Origin: [Zimmermannella] faecalis ATCC 13722
Lineage (GTDB): Bacteria > Actinomycetota > Actinomycetes > Actinomycetales > Microbacteriaceae
Reading direction: 5' to 3'
NCBI RefSeq assembly: GCF_000381765.1
Contig: NZ_KB907078.1
Location: forward strand, 124,001 to 188,000
DNA: 64,000 bases
A program made the position numbers and the translations under genes. Numbering within the stretch: position 1 is the stretch's first letter; each line of letters begins with the position of its first letter. The notes beneath the pieces are model-generated. The model was given only the letters and a program-made list of their open reading frames with translations. It was not told the DNA's origin and did not search any database. Shown in pieces: positions 7,146 through 15,993 of the stretch.

Positions 7146-8726
7146 ATGAACTCGCCATCGTCTCGCCCGAACTTGCTCGTCATCCTCGCCGACGACCTCG
7201 GGTTCTCTGACCTCGGCTGCTACGGCGGTGAGATTCCCACCCCGAACCTCGATGCCCTCGCCGCGCGCGGTACGCGCCTCTCGAGCTTCTACACGACCCC
7301 GCGCTGCAGCCCCACTCGCGCCTCGCTCATTACCGGCCGCCAGTCGCACGAGGTCGGCATTGGCGTGCTCACGCGCCCCGTCGGCTACCGCGGCTCGATC
7401 GACCCCGACGTGCCGACGATCGCAACCGTGCTGCGCGATGCCGGATACGCGACGAGCCTCACCGGCAAGTGGCACCTCGCCGCCGACGTCACCGAGCCGA
7501 ACGCGAGCTGGCCCACACGTCGGGGGTTTGAGGACTTCTACGGAATCCTCGGCGGCGGCACGAGCTACTTCAATCCGCAGGCGTTCTATGCGGGCGAGCA
7601 GCCAATCAGCGTGCCCGCCACCGACGACGAGTTTTACCTCACCAATGCCCTCACCGACCACGCGAAGGAATTCACGGCAAAGGCGGTCGGCCTCGGCGAT
7701 CCCTTCTTTCTCTACCTCGCGTACACCGCGCCGCACTGGCCGCTGCAGGCGCCGCAGCACGAGATCGACGCGCAGCGCGGCAACTACGCGCAGGGGTGGG
7801 ATGCGCTGCGCACTGCCCGGCACGAGCGGCAGGACGACCTCGGGCTGTTCCCCGAACCGGTCGCCCTCACCCCGCGGGATGCTGGTGAGCCCGCGTGGGA
7901 CGATGCGGCCGACCGCGACTGGCAGCAGTCGCGCATGGAGGTCTACGCCGCGCAGGTGGCCGCGCTCGACCGGAACGTCGGTGAGCTTCTCGAGCATCTC
8001 GACGAGCTCGGGGTGCGCGACAACACGTTCGTCCTGTTCCTCTCAGATAACGGCGCCGAGGCGTGGGAGCTCGCCCGCGGCAAGTTCCTCGCGCCGCACG
8101 TCACACCGAACACGACGCGCGCGGGCGACCCGGTCGAGATCGGCAATGCCTCGGATATCGCCCCGGGCGGCGAGGCGACCTTCACGAGCTACGGTCGCCC
8201 CTGGGCAAACGTGTCGATGACGCCGTTCCGCCTCTACAAGACGTGGGTGCACGAGGGCGGCATCGCGGCACCGCTCATCTGCTCGTGGCCGGCCGGCCGG
8301 CTCACGCAGGATCGCGTGCAGCATCAGCCGCAGCACGTGGTCGATCTGCTGCCAACCGCCCTCGACGCGCTCGGGGTCGCCGCACCGCAGCACCTCGCCG
8401 GCGAGAGTTTTCTCGATGCGCTTCGCGACGACTCACCCGACACGGCGGCGTCAGATCGGGCGCTGTGCTGGGAACACATCGGCAACGCGGCCGTCCGTCG
8501 CGGCCGGTACAAGCTCGTGCGCGAACAGGGTGAGCCGTGGGAGCTCTACGACGTGCTCACCGATCGCGCCGAGCTCACCAACCTCGCGGGCGAGCATCCT
8601 GAGGTCGTCACCGACCTCGCCGAGGTCTGGGAGACGTGGGCACGCAACCACGGCGTGCAGCCGTGGCCCGACGTCGTGAACGCATATGTTGAGCGCGGCC
8701 TCCCCGCGTGGCAGGCGAGGTCGTAG
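7146..8726 (+). CDS. Arylsulfatase-family sulfatase (formylglycine type)
   Basis: This 526-residue enzyme hydrolyses sulfate esters. The N-terminal ILADDLGFSDLGCYGG supplies metal-binding aspartates. The sulfatase signature CSPTRASLITGR begins at Cys54, which must be oxidised to formylglycine. Further motifs are GKWHLA, and LSDNGAEAWE, which adds Asp and Asn metal ligands. No signal peptide is visible, so it should act in the cytoplasm on imported substrate. GGAGGCACC precedes the ATG at 7146. The gene runs head-on into the formylglycine-generating enzyme gene with a 4-bp gap. Length and the insertion before LSDNG resemble class-I bacterial arylsulfatases; the natural substrate is unknown. 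Confidence 0.92.
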   Translation: MNSPSSRPNLLVILADDLGFSDLGCYGGEIPTPNLDALAARGTRLSSFYTTPRCSPTRASLITGRQSHEVGIGVLTRPVGYRGSIDPDVPTIATVLRDAGYATSLTGKWHLAADVTEPNASWPTRRGFEDFYGILGGGTSYFNPQAFYAGEQPISVPATDDEFYLTNALTDHAKEFTAKAVGLGDPFFLYLAYTAPHWPLQAPQHEIDAQRGNYAQGWDALRTARHERQDDLGLFPEPVALTPRDAGEPAWDDAADRDWQQSRMEVYAAQVAALDRNVGELLEHLDELGVRDNTFVLFLSDNGAEAWELARGKFLAPHVTPNTTRAGDPVEIGNASDIAPGGEATFTSYGRPWANVSMTPFRLYKTWVHEGGIAAPLICSWPAGRLTQDRVQHQPQHVVDLLPTALDALGVAAPQHLAGESFLDALRDDSPDTAASDRALCWEHIGNAAVRRGRYKLVREQGEPWELYDVLTDRAELTNLAGEHPEVVTDLAEVWETWARNHGVQPWPDVVNAYVERGLPAWQARS

Positions 8727-8730
8727 GCGC

Positions 8731-9633
8731 TCAAGCGAGGTCGCGCACGACGCGGAAACCGATGTGCGATGTCGCGGAATCCTCGGTCTGCGCCGAGCGA
8801 CCGGCGGGGCGATAGCGCAGGCAGTACTCGGGCGCGCAGAGGTGCGACCCGCCCTTCAGCACGCGCTCGGTACGTCCAGCCTCACCGCGAGCCCCACAGC
8901 CGCAGCCGCAGCCGCCCGTCGCGGGCGCCGCCGTGAGCAAGTCACGCCGATGCGAAGGACGATACTCGCTGCTCGTCCACTCCCAGACGTTCCCGATGCA
9001 GTCGACCGCGCCAAACCCGTTCGCGGCGAAGCTCCCGACCGGCGAGGTTCCCGTCGCCGCGAATGCCCCGTCGTTGCGGTAGGGAAACGCGCCACGCCAC
9101 GTGTTCGCGAGCGCGACGCCGTCGGGGTCCCGTTCGCTGCCCCAGGCATACGGCTCCGGGGTCGCGCCACCGCCGGCGAGATACTCGGCCTCGGCCTCGG
9201 TGGGGAGCCTGGCGCCGCACCACTGCGCGTAGGCGAGCGCGTCAGCATACGCGACGTGCACGACCGGATGCTCGAACCTCGCGCGGATGTCGGTGCCGGG
9301 GCCACCGGGCGCGCGCCAGGATGCGCCGGGCACCCAGCGCCACCACTGCCGCCAGTCGCGTAGGTCGACCGGCCCCGACGTCGGAGTAAAAACGAGCGAG
9401 CCGGGTGCTCGGTCACGTTCGTCGAGATCGGGATACTCACCCTCTGGAAGGGGCCGCTCGGCGATCGTGACGTACGCGGTTTCGTCAACGAACCGCGCGA
9501 ACTCCGCGTTCGTGACGGGCGCACGCGCAGCCTCAAACGAGGGGACCATGCGCTCGTGCGCCGGCGATTCTTCGGGGTAGAAGTCGTTCGACCCCATCAC
9601 GAACGTGCCGCCGGGCACCGAAATCCAGTGCAC
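8731..9633 (-). CDS. Formylglycine-generating enzyme (sulfatase-modifying factor, SUMF1 family)
   Basis: This enzyme oxidises the sulfatase active-site cysteine to formylglycine. I chose the GTG at 9633, 5 bp after the xylulokinase stop: it gives a 300-residue protein starting HWISVPGGTFVMGS, exactly where FGE domains begin, whereas a longer frame to 9735 only reads over xylB. Signatures are DFYPEESPAHE, VTNAEFARF, GNVWEWTSSEY and GGSHLCAPEYCLRYRPAGR. The two cysteines at residues 266 and 271 match in spacing the copper-binding pair of the Streptomyces enzyme. It is the last gene of the xylA-xylB operon and converges on its probable client sulfatase. Confidence 0.9.
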   Translation of the reverse strand: MHWISVPGGTFVMGSNDFYPEESPAHERMVPSFEAARAPVTNAEFARFVDETAYVTIAERPLPEGEYPDLDERDRAPGSLVFTPTSGPVDLRDWRQWWRWVPGASWRAPGGPGTDIRARFEHPVVHVAYADALAYAQWCGARLPTEAEAEYLAGGGATPEPYAWGSERDPDGVALANTWRGAFPYRNDGAFAATGTSPVGSFAANGFGAVDCIGNVWEWTSSEYRPSHRRDLLTAAPATGGCGCGCGARGEAGRTERVLKGGSHLCAPEYCLRYRPAGRSAQTEDSATSHIGFRVVRDLA

Positions 9634-9638
9634 GTCGC

Positions 9639-11087
9639 TCAGTCTTCCGCACTCTTCGGCACGTGCGCCCGGTACCGCTGTTGGATTTCCGGGCGGGTCG
9701 CGAGCGGCAGCGTCACGGCTCCCGGTGGCCGCCAATCGGGCGCGCGGCCCCGCAGCGCCACGGCTGCCTGCGCCGATGCGCCGAGCGCGACATACTCGGC
9801 GGCATTCGGCACCGTCACCCGCACATCGATCACTTCGCTCGCGACCTGACGAACCGCCGGACTCGCGGCGGCACCGCCGATGAGCAGGACGCGCTCGATG
9901 TCGACGCCGGCCGCACGAAGCGCGGCCAGCCCCTCCGCCAACCCGCAGAGCATCCCCTCGATCGCCGCGCGCGCGAAATTCTCTCGAGTCGCCGACTCGT
10001 GCGTCATGCCGAACATCGTTGCGGTCGCATCGGGCAGGTTTGGGGTGCGCTCCCCGGCGAAGTAGGGCTGCAGCACGAGCCCGCCAGCACCCGATGGCGC
10101 CGCGAGCGCCAACTCACTGAGCCCCGCGTGATCGACGCCGAGCAGGCTCGCGGTCGTATCGAGCACACGCGCCGCGTTCAACGTTGCGACGAGCGGCAGG
10201 TACCCGCCGTCGGCCGCCGCGAAGCCAGCAATCGTGCCCGTTGGATCAACGGTGGGGTGCTCGGTGCGCGCGAATGACGTCCCGCTCGTACCGATCGAGA
10301 CCACGGCGTCGCCAGGCCGGAGGTGGAGCCCGAGCGCGGCGCCGGCGTTGTCGCCGGCACCGGCGCCAACCACAAGGCCCTCGGGAATTCCCGAGTGCGA
10401 AGCCGTGCGCCCGGCACTCTCCCTGGGCGCAAGCACTCGGGGCAGCATGACGTCGTGGCCGAGCGTGGCGATCACGAGCTCGCGGTCCCAGTCACCGCAC
10501 ACGGAGTCCGGGTCGCTCCCCCGCCAGTAGCCGGTACCGGAGGCGTCCGAGCGGTCGGTCACGAGCTCGTCGAGGTCGGGGCGCTCTGGCCCGAACCCGC
10601 GCAGCCGCCAGGTGAGCCAGTCGTGCGGGAGCGCGACGGCGGCGACGCGCTCGGCCGCCTCGGGTTCGTGGTCACGCAACCAGCGAAGCTTCGAGATGGT
10701 GAACGAAGAAACGGGCACGAGCCCGGTGCGCCGGGCGAGCGATTCGGCACCGAACTCCTCGATGAGCGCGTCGGCCGCGGTCGCGGCGCGAGTGTCGTGC
10801 CACAGCATCGCCGGCCGCACGACCCGCCCTGCCCCGTCGAGCGCCACGAGCCCGTGCTGTTGCGCCGCGATCGACACTGCGGCGACGTCGTCGAGCCCGC
10901 CCGCCGCATCCACCGCGCCGAGCAGTGCCTGCCACCACGCCTCGGGGTCGACCTCGGTTCCGGGCGGATGCGCAGCGCTGCCGGTTCGGAGTATCGCGCC
11001 GGTCTCGAGGTCGCGCACGACGACCTTGCAGCTCTGCGTCGATGAGTCGATGCCGGCGACGGCGGTTTGGCGCATGTTAGCGAGCAT
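9639..11087 (-). CDS. xylB: Xylulokinase
   Basis: This FGGY-family kinase phosphorylates D-xylulose to xylulose 5-phosphate. The start is placed at the ATG at 11087, 7 bp after the xylA stop, giving 482 residues; an ATG at 11075 (478 residues) is equally possible, and both begin just before the ATP-binding GIDSSTQSCK. Other signatures are SIAAQQHGLV, PAMLWHDTRA, LPHDWLTWRL and the C-terminal LIGGAAASPAVRQ. It is the second gene of the xylA-xylB-FGE operon and should be controlled by the ROK regulator encoded at 12365. Confidence 0.92.
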   Translation of the reverse strand: MLANMRQTAVAGIDSSTQSCKVVVRDLETGAILRTGSAAHPPGTEVDPEAWWQALLGAVDAAGGLDDVAAVSIAAQQHGLVALDGAGRVVRPAMLWHDTRAATAADALIEEFGAESLARRTGLVPVSSFTISKLRWLRDHEPEAAERVAAVALPHDWLTWRLRGFGPERPDLDELVTDRSDASGTGYWRGSDPDSVCGDWDRELVIATLGHDVMLPRVLAPRESAGRTASHSGIPEGLVVGAGAGDNAGAALGLHLRPGDAVVSIGTSGTSFARTEHPTVDPTGTIAGFAAADGGYLPLVATLNAARVLDTTASLLGVDHAGLSELALAAPSGAGGLVLQPYFAGERTPNLPDATATMFGMTHESATRENFARAAIEGMLCGLAEGLAALRAAGVDIERVLLIGGAAASPAVRQVASEVIDVRVTVPNAAEYVALGASAQAAVALRGRAPDWRPPGAVTLPLATRPEIQQRYRAHVPKSAED

Positions 11088-11094
11088 CGACTTT

Positions 11095-12312
11095 TCAGCG
11101 AGCACCGAGGAGATGCTCGGTCGCGAGCTGCTGCAGACGCACGAATCCGGCCCCTTGCCCGTCGAAATATGACGCGTGATCGAAGTCCTCGTATGCCGAA
11201 CGGTCGGCAAGCAAGTCACTCACGCGCTCTCCTTCGGCAAGCGTGGGCTCCGCGAGCTCCGCCACCTTCGCCGCCGCGAGGGCCTCCTGCACCTCGGGGT
11301 CGGCACGGAATGCCTGCGCGCGCTCCTTGAGCAGCAGGTAGTTCCGCATGTTCGCGGCAGCCGACTCCCACACACCTCGCGAATCCTCGGTGCGCGAGGG
11401 CTTGTAGTCGAAGTGCCGCGGGCCGTCATACGCCTTGCCGCCGTGCACCCCGCCGTGCTCGAGCAGGTCGACGAGCGCGAAGGCGTTGTGCAGGTCGCCG
11501 TGGCCGAACACGAGGTCTTGGTCGTACTTGATGCCCCGCTGACCGTTGAGGTCGATGTGGAAAAGCTTCCCGTGCTCGAGTGCCTGCGCGATGCCTGCGG
11601 CGAAGTTGAGCCCGGCCATCTGCTCGTGCCCAACCTCGGGGTTGACGCCAACGAGTTCCGGGCGATCGAGGGTCGCGATGAACGCGAGTGCGTGCCCCAC
11701 GGTGGGAAGCAGGATGTCGCCGCGCGGCTCATTCGGCTTCGGCTCGATCGCGAATCGCAGGTCATAGCCGCGGTCGGCGACGTACTCGGTGAGCAGGTTC
11801 ACGGCCTCGCGGTAGCGCGCGAGCGCGCTACCGACATCCTTCGCGGCGTCGTACTCCGCGCCCTCGCGGCCGCCCCACATCACAAACGTTCGGGCACCGA
11901 GTTCGGCCGCGAGGTCAATATTGCGCAGCACCTTGCGCAGCGCGAAGCGTCGCACCTGTCGGTCGTTCGAGGTGAACCCGCCGTCTTTGAAGACGGGTGC
12001 CGAGAACAGGTTCGTCGTGACCATTGGCACGGTGAGGCCGGTCTCGGCGAGCACGCCGGCGAGTCGGGCAATCTGCGTGTCGCGGTGTGAGTCGGTCGCG
12101 GCAAACCCGAAGAGGTCGTCATCGTGAAAGGTGACGCCGGCGGCGCCGAGCTCGGCGAGACGGTGCACCGCGTCGACAACGTCGATTGGGCTGCGGGTGG
12201 GGCCGCCGAACGGGTCGGTCCCGTCATAGCCGATGGTCCATAGGCCGAACGTGAACTGGTCGGCGGGAGTGGGTGCGGGGGCGGGGGCGGGGATGGGGGC
12301 TGGGAGGGTCAT
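11095..12312 (-). CDS. xylA: Xylose isomerase
   Basis: This enzyme converts D-xylose to D-xylulose in the cytoplasm. The ATG at 12312 has AAGGAGTGCC upstream and gives 405 residues; a Pro/Ala-rich N-terminus of about 18 residues precedes the conserved [17 protein letters not shown]. The metal- and substrate-binding motifs are [39 protein letters not shown] and the [17 protein letters not shown] pair. It is of the shorter, actinobacterial class. It heads the xylA-xylB-FGE operon, divergent from the regulator gene, with a palindrome between them. Confidence 0.95.
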   Translation of the reverse strand: MTLPAPIPAPAPAPTPADQFTFGLWTIGYDGTDPFGGPTRSPIDVVDAVHRLAELGAAGVTFHDDDLFGFAATDSHRDTQIARLAGVLAETGLTVPMVTTNLFSAPVFKDGGFTSNDRQVRRFALRKVLRNIDLAAELGARTFVMWGGREGAEYDAAKDVGSALARYREAVNLLTEYVADRGYDLRFAIEPKPNEPRGDILLPTVGHALAFIATLDRPELVGVNPEVGHEQMAGLNFAAGIAQALEHGKLFHIDLNGQRGIKYDQDLVFGHGDLHNAFALVDLLEHGGVHGGKAYDGPRHFDYKPSRTEDSRGVWESAAANMRNYLLLKERAQAFRADPEVQEALAAAKVAELAEPTLAEGERVSDLLADRSAYEDFDHASYFDGQGAGFVRLQQLATEHLLGAR

Positions 12313-12330
12313 GGCACTCCTTCGTGCGAA

Positions 12331-12351
12331 TATGTTGTCCTGCACAACATA
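12331..12351. promoter_or_regulatory. Probable xyl operator in the xylA/xylR divergent promoter
   Basis: The palindrome TATGTTGT-N5-ACAACATA has perfect 8-bp arms. It lies 19 bp before the xylA start and 14 bp before the regulator start, in a 52-bp gap that must hold both promoters. It is the obvious binding site for the divergently encoded ROK repressor. Confidence 0.75.
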
Positions 12352-12364
12352 CTATGCTGGAGAC

Positions 12365-13561
12365 ATGGACGGAATGCTTCAGGCCACGCGAGGGCACGGC
12401 GGGCACTCGAGTCACGCCCGCGTGCTCAAGCTGGTGCACCGCGCCGGCCCCCACTCGCGAGCCGCGATTACGGAGCGCACGGGCCTGAATCGCTCGACCG
12501 TCGCGCACGTCGTCGCCGACCTTGCGAAGGCGGGTCTTGTCGCACAATCCGACCCCGCATCCACCGAGAATCGAGTCGGCCGCCCATCGCCCACCGTGTC
12601 GGCGATCGCCGACGTTGCCGTGCTTGCCGCGAACCCCGAAGTCGACGCCCTGACGCTCGCGGTCATCGGCCTCGACCGCAGCGTTCGCGCGAGGGCCCGG
12701 ATTCCCTTCCACGAGTCGCCGACGCCTGAGCAGGTTGTCGCCGCACTCACGACGCAGCTGGACACTTGGCGCGCAGGCGACCTGCGTGCAGTGCGATTCA
12801 TTGGGGTCGGGCTCGCAGTTCCCGGGCTGGTGCGCGAACCAGACGCGCTCGTGCGCGATGCGCCGCACCTCGGCTGGCGTGACGTCGCCCTGCGTGAACT
12901 GCTCGAGCCAATGTGCGGGCTCCCGGTGTCGCTCCGCAATGACGCGACGCTCGGCGTCTGGGCCGAGCGACTCTACGGCGCGGCGCGGGATGCCGACGAC
13001 GCGATCTATCTCAATGGCGGCGCGAGCGGTATCGGTGGCGGGCTCGTCATCGGCGGCGCGCTCGTGCACGGCGCGAACGGCTACGCGGGCGAGTTTGGCC
13101 ACAACCACCCGGGCGGCGCCCAGCCCGACGATCTTTCCACGGCCGGCGGCACCCTCGAGGACGAGGTAAACCGAGCGCGCCTCGTTCGCGCGCTCGGACT
13201 CCGAGATCTGGACGATCCCGCGCTCGCTGCTGCACTCGCATCAGCGCACGGCCCGGCGCTCGACGAGGCGAACCGACAGCGTCGCGTACTCGCGGCGGCG
13301 ATCGCGAACGCCGCGAACGTCCTCAACCCCACGCGCGTCGTGCTCGGCGGTTTTCTCGCAATGCTCGCCGAACTCGACCTGGACGAACTGCATCGCCTGG
13401 TAATCGCGTCGACACTCCCCGCAAACGGCGAGGCTCTCGACATCCGCCCCGCCGAACTCGCCGATGACCGCCTGCTCGTCGGCGCCGCCGAACTCGCGTT
13501 CGCGCGACTCCTCGACTCTCCACTGACCCACGCCGACGCCCCGGCGGCAGAATCCCCCTGA
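12365..13561 (+). CDS. xylR: ROK-family transcriptional regulator of xylose genes
   Basis: This 398-residue protein has an N-terminal winged helix (SSHARVLKLVHRAG to LAKAGLVAQ) and a C-terminal ROK sugar-kinase-like domain with NGGASGIGGGLVIGG. It should repress xylA-xylB-FGE and perhaps GH43 until xylose binds. The ATG at 12365 with GGAG just before it is preferred over a frame reaching back over xylA; an ATG at 12374 is an alternative. Odd point: the ROK zinc motif (CxCGxxGC) normally found after the GH-H-P segment is absent; the segment here reads GHNHPGGAQPDDLSTAGG with no cysteine. The GH43 gene follows 13 bp downstream and is probably co-transcribed. Confidence 0.85.
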   Translation: MDGMLQATRGHGGHSSHARVLKLVHRAGPHSRAAITERTGLNRSTVAHVVADLAKAGLVAQSDPASTENRVGRPSPTVSAIADVAVLAANPEVDALTLAVIGLDRSVRARARIPFHESPTPEQVVAALTTQLDTWRAGDLRAVRFIGVGLAVPGLVREPDALVRDAPHLGWRDVALRELLEPMCGLPVSLRNDATLGVWAERLYGAARDADDAIYLNGGASGIGGGLVIGGALVHGANGYAGEFGHNHPGGAQPDDLSTAGGTLEDEVNRARLVRALGLRDLDDPALAAALASAHGPALDEANRQRRVLAAAIANAANVLNPTRVVLGGFLAMLAELDLDELHRLVIASTLPANGEALDIRPAELADDRLLVGAAELAFARLLDSPLTHADAPAAESP

Positions 13562-13574
13562 CCCAGGAGCCAAC

Positions 13575-15050
13575 ATGAAGTTCCCGAATCCCCTTCTCCC
13601 GGGGTTCCACCCCGACCCGAGCATCGTGCGCGTCGACGACGACTATTACCTCGTCACTTCGACGATGGAGTATCTCCCCGGGTTCCCGATCTATCGCGGC
13701 CGCGGAGACCTGTTCGAGTGGGAACACATCGGCAACGTCGCCGATCGACCCGGACAACTCGACCTCGACGGCACGCCGACCGGCGGCGGCGGTTGGGCGC
13801 CGACGATTCGCCACCGAGACGGCACGTTCTACGTGGTCGTGACCGACCGCTGGGGTCGCGGCACGCTGCTGTTTACCGCGGCCGACCCAGCTGGCCCGTG
13901 GAGCGACGGAATCGTGCTCGACCTCGACAACGCGATCGACCCCGACATCACCTGGACCGACGACGGCACGTGCCTGCTCACCTACGCAGTCCTGCCGTTC
14001 GGAGGCGGAGAGGAGGGCATCTTCCAAGCGGCCCTCGATCCCGAGTCGGGCGCGCTCCTCGAGGCGCCCCGGCGCCTGTGGTCGGGCACCGGCATGATGC
14101 TCCCGGAGGCCCCGCACCTCTATCGCCGCAACGGCTGGTGGTACCTCGTTATCGCCGAGGGCGGCACGGCCCGCGGCCACTCGGTGAGCGTCGCCCGGAG
14201 CCGCAGGCCCGACGGTGCGTTCGAACCGGCGCCGCACAACCCCATCCTCACGGCCCGGAGCTCCGACCAGCCGGTGCAAAACGTCGGCCACGCCGATTTC
14301 GTCGAGACGCAAGACGGCGACTGGTTCGCGGTCGTGCTTGGCTCGCGCATCCGCGGCATGATGCCCGGTTTCTCGGCGCTCGGGCGCGAGACCTACGCCA
14401 CGTCAATCGCCTGGCACGATGACTGGCCGCATCTCGCACAGATCGAGCTTGCGCCTCAGCCTGAGGCCGTACAACGCTGGACTCCGGACCCCAGCGGGCT
14501 CGGCCCCGAATGGCTCGGCGTTCGGCGGCTCCCGACTGAGTTCACCGAAGTTGTCGACGGGCGGCTCCTCGTGCACGCGGACGGTGCCTCGCTCGATGAT
14601 CCCACTCCGACATTCGTCGGCCGCCGCGAGCGGCATCTCACCTCCCGAACGACGGCATGCCTCGACGTCTCGCGCGGCGAGGGCGGGCTCGTGCTGCGGT
14701 TCCGCGAGGGCGCGTGGTGCGAGATCGGCGTGCACGACGAACGCCTCGTCGCCACCGTGAGTGCGGCCGGGCTCCGACAGCAATGGCTGGCCGAATCACC
14801 GGTGACCGACGTCGTGCACCTCACGATTCGCACCCGGCGCCCGCGCGGGAACCCGTTCAACACCCTCGCGCCCGATTTCATCGACCTCGCGGTAGAAGTC
14901 GATGGCGAGCCCGAGGTCGTGGCCACGATCGACGGCCGCCTGCTCTCGGCCGAATTCGCCGCCTCAATGAGCGGCCGCATCATCGGTGTGGCCGCGACGA
15001 GCGGCGTCATCGGTGTCGACTGGATCGACACCGACGGCGACGACAGCTGA
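13575..15050 (+). CDS. Glycoside hydrolase family 43 (beta-xylosidase / arabinofuranosidase)
   Basis: This 491-residue enzyme has an N-terminal five-bladed propeller and a C-terminal beta-sandwich. The GH43 catalytic triad is visible: general base Asp in GFHPDPS (residue 14), pKa-modulating Asp in AIDPDITW and acid Glu in LPEAPHLY. There is no signal peptide, so it should cleave imported xylo-oligosaccharides to xylose for XylA. AGGAG precedes the ATG at 13575. It follows the regulator gene by 13 bp. Specificity between xylosidase and arabinofuranosidase cannot be settled by eye; the xylose locus favours the former. Confidence 0.88.
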   Translation: MKFPNPLLPGFHPDPSIVRVDDDYYLVTSTMEYLPGFPIYRGRGDLFEWEHIGNVADRPGQLDLDGTPTGGGGWAPTIRHRDGTFYVVVTDRWGRGTLLFTAADPAGPWSDGIVLDLDNAIDPDITWTDDGTCLLTYAVLPFGGGEEGIFQAALDPESGALLEAPRRLWSGTGMMLPEAPHLYRRNGWWYLVIAEGGTARGHSVSVARSRRPDGAFEPAPHNPILTARSSDQPVQNVGHADFVETQDGDWFAVVLGSRIRGMMPGFSALGRETYATSIAWHDDWPHLAQIELAPQPEAVQRWTPDPSGLGPEWLGVRRLPTEFTEVVDGRLLVHADGASLDDPTPTFVGRRERHLTSRTTACLDVSRGEGGLVLRFREGAWCEIGVHDERLVATVSAAGLRQQWLAESPVTDVVHLTIRTRRPRGNPFNTLAPDFIDLAVEVDGEPEVVATIDGRLLSAEFAASMSGRIIGVAATSGVIGVDWIDTDGDDS

Positions 15051-15051
15051 G

Positions 15052-15984
15052 CTACGCCGCGGAAACGCGGCGGCGCTCCGCCGCCGCGTCATCGTGCCGC
15101 TGGAACCAGTCGACCATGAAGTCGAGAAACTGGCGCACCCGCTCGGGGGTCTGCGCACCGGGTCCGTGCACAGCGTAGAGGGCGCGAGGCTCCGGCTCGA
15201 ACTCCGTGAGCACCTCAACGAACTCGCCCCGTTCGAGTTCGTCTTCGGCGAGCCGGCGGGGCACGATGCCGATGCCGAGGCCGCGGCGCACGGAGTCCTT
15301 GATCACGGCGTACGCGTTCGTCGTCAGCCTGGGCCGACTGATCTTTGCCAGTACGGGCGCCCGGCCGTCACGCACGAGCTTCCACGTCGTGTCACTCGCG
15401 TGCGTGAGACAGTCGTGCTCCACGAGCTCGCGAACATTTGTTGGCGCACCGTGTTCTGCGAGGTAGTCGCGAGACGAGACGAGCACGAAGTCGAGTACGG
15501 CGATCCGCCGCACCTTCACTCGGGAGTCGCGCAGCTCGCGCGCGTGAAACGCGATGTCGAAGCCGCGGTCGATGAAGTCATAGACGCGGTCGGAGATTCC
15601 ACCGAGCTGGAAGTTCACCTGGGCGCGCGGATGCGCTTCGAGGTAGTCGCCGATCGCGTCGCCAAGATCGAGGAGCCCGAACCACTTTGGGCTAATGATC
15701 GAGATCTTGCCCTCGTCCGCATCCTTGTCGACAACGAGCCGATCGTGTTCCGCCTCGATCTCGGCAAGGATGCGGTCGGCAAACGCCGCGTAGTCGGCCC
15801 CGGCCTCGGTGAGGCGCACGGCCCGCGGCGTGCGGTGCACGAGCTGCACGCCGACATCGGCCTCGACCGCGGCCACGTGCCGCGAGACGAGCGACGGCGA
15901 GATCGCGAGCTCGGCCGCCGCCGCGGTGAACGACGACGACCTCGCGACGGCGACGAACGTCCGCATGCCGGTAAATCGGTCCAT
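15052..15984 (-). CDS. LysR-family transcriptional regulator
   Basis: This 310-residue regulator has the N-terminal LysR helix-turn-helix (TAAAAELAISPSLVSRHV) and a periplasmic-binding-like effector domain. The ATG at 15984 has GGAGCTCCCG upstream. It starts 9 bp after the stop of the ABC transporter ATPase gene and is the last gene of the oligopeptide-type importer operon, which is an unusual place because most LysR genes are divergent from their targets. Its end converges with GH43, and a GC-rich hairpin near 15060-15085 lies inside its last codons. The effector is unknown. Confidence 0.85.
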   Translation of the reverse strand: MDRFTGMRTFVAVARSSSFTAAAAELAISPSLVSRHVAAVEADVGVQLVHRTPRAVRLTEAGADYAAFADRILAEIEAEHDRLVVDKDADEGKISIISPKWFGLLDLGDAIGDYLEAHPRAQVNFQLGGISDRVYDFIDRGFDIAFHARELRDSRVKVRRIAVLDFVLVSSRDYLAEHGAPTNVRELVEHDCLTHASDTTWKLVRDGRAPVLAKISRPRLTTNAYAVIKDSVRRGLGIGIVPRRLAEDELERGEFVEVLTEFEPEPRALYAVHGPGAQTPERVRQFLDFMVDWFQRHDDAAAERRRVSAA

Positions 15985-15993
15985 CGGGAGCTC

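Noticed and set aside
8731-9735. A 334-residue version of the formylglycine-generating enzyme starting at 9735
   Set aside because: The extra 34 residues overlap xylB, are low-complexity and precede the family's usual first residues; the GTG at 9633 fits better.
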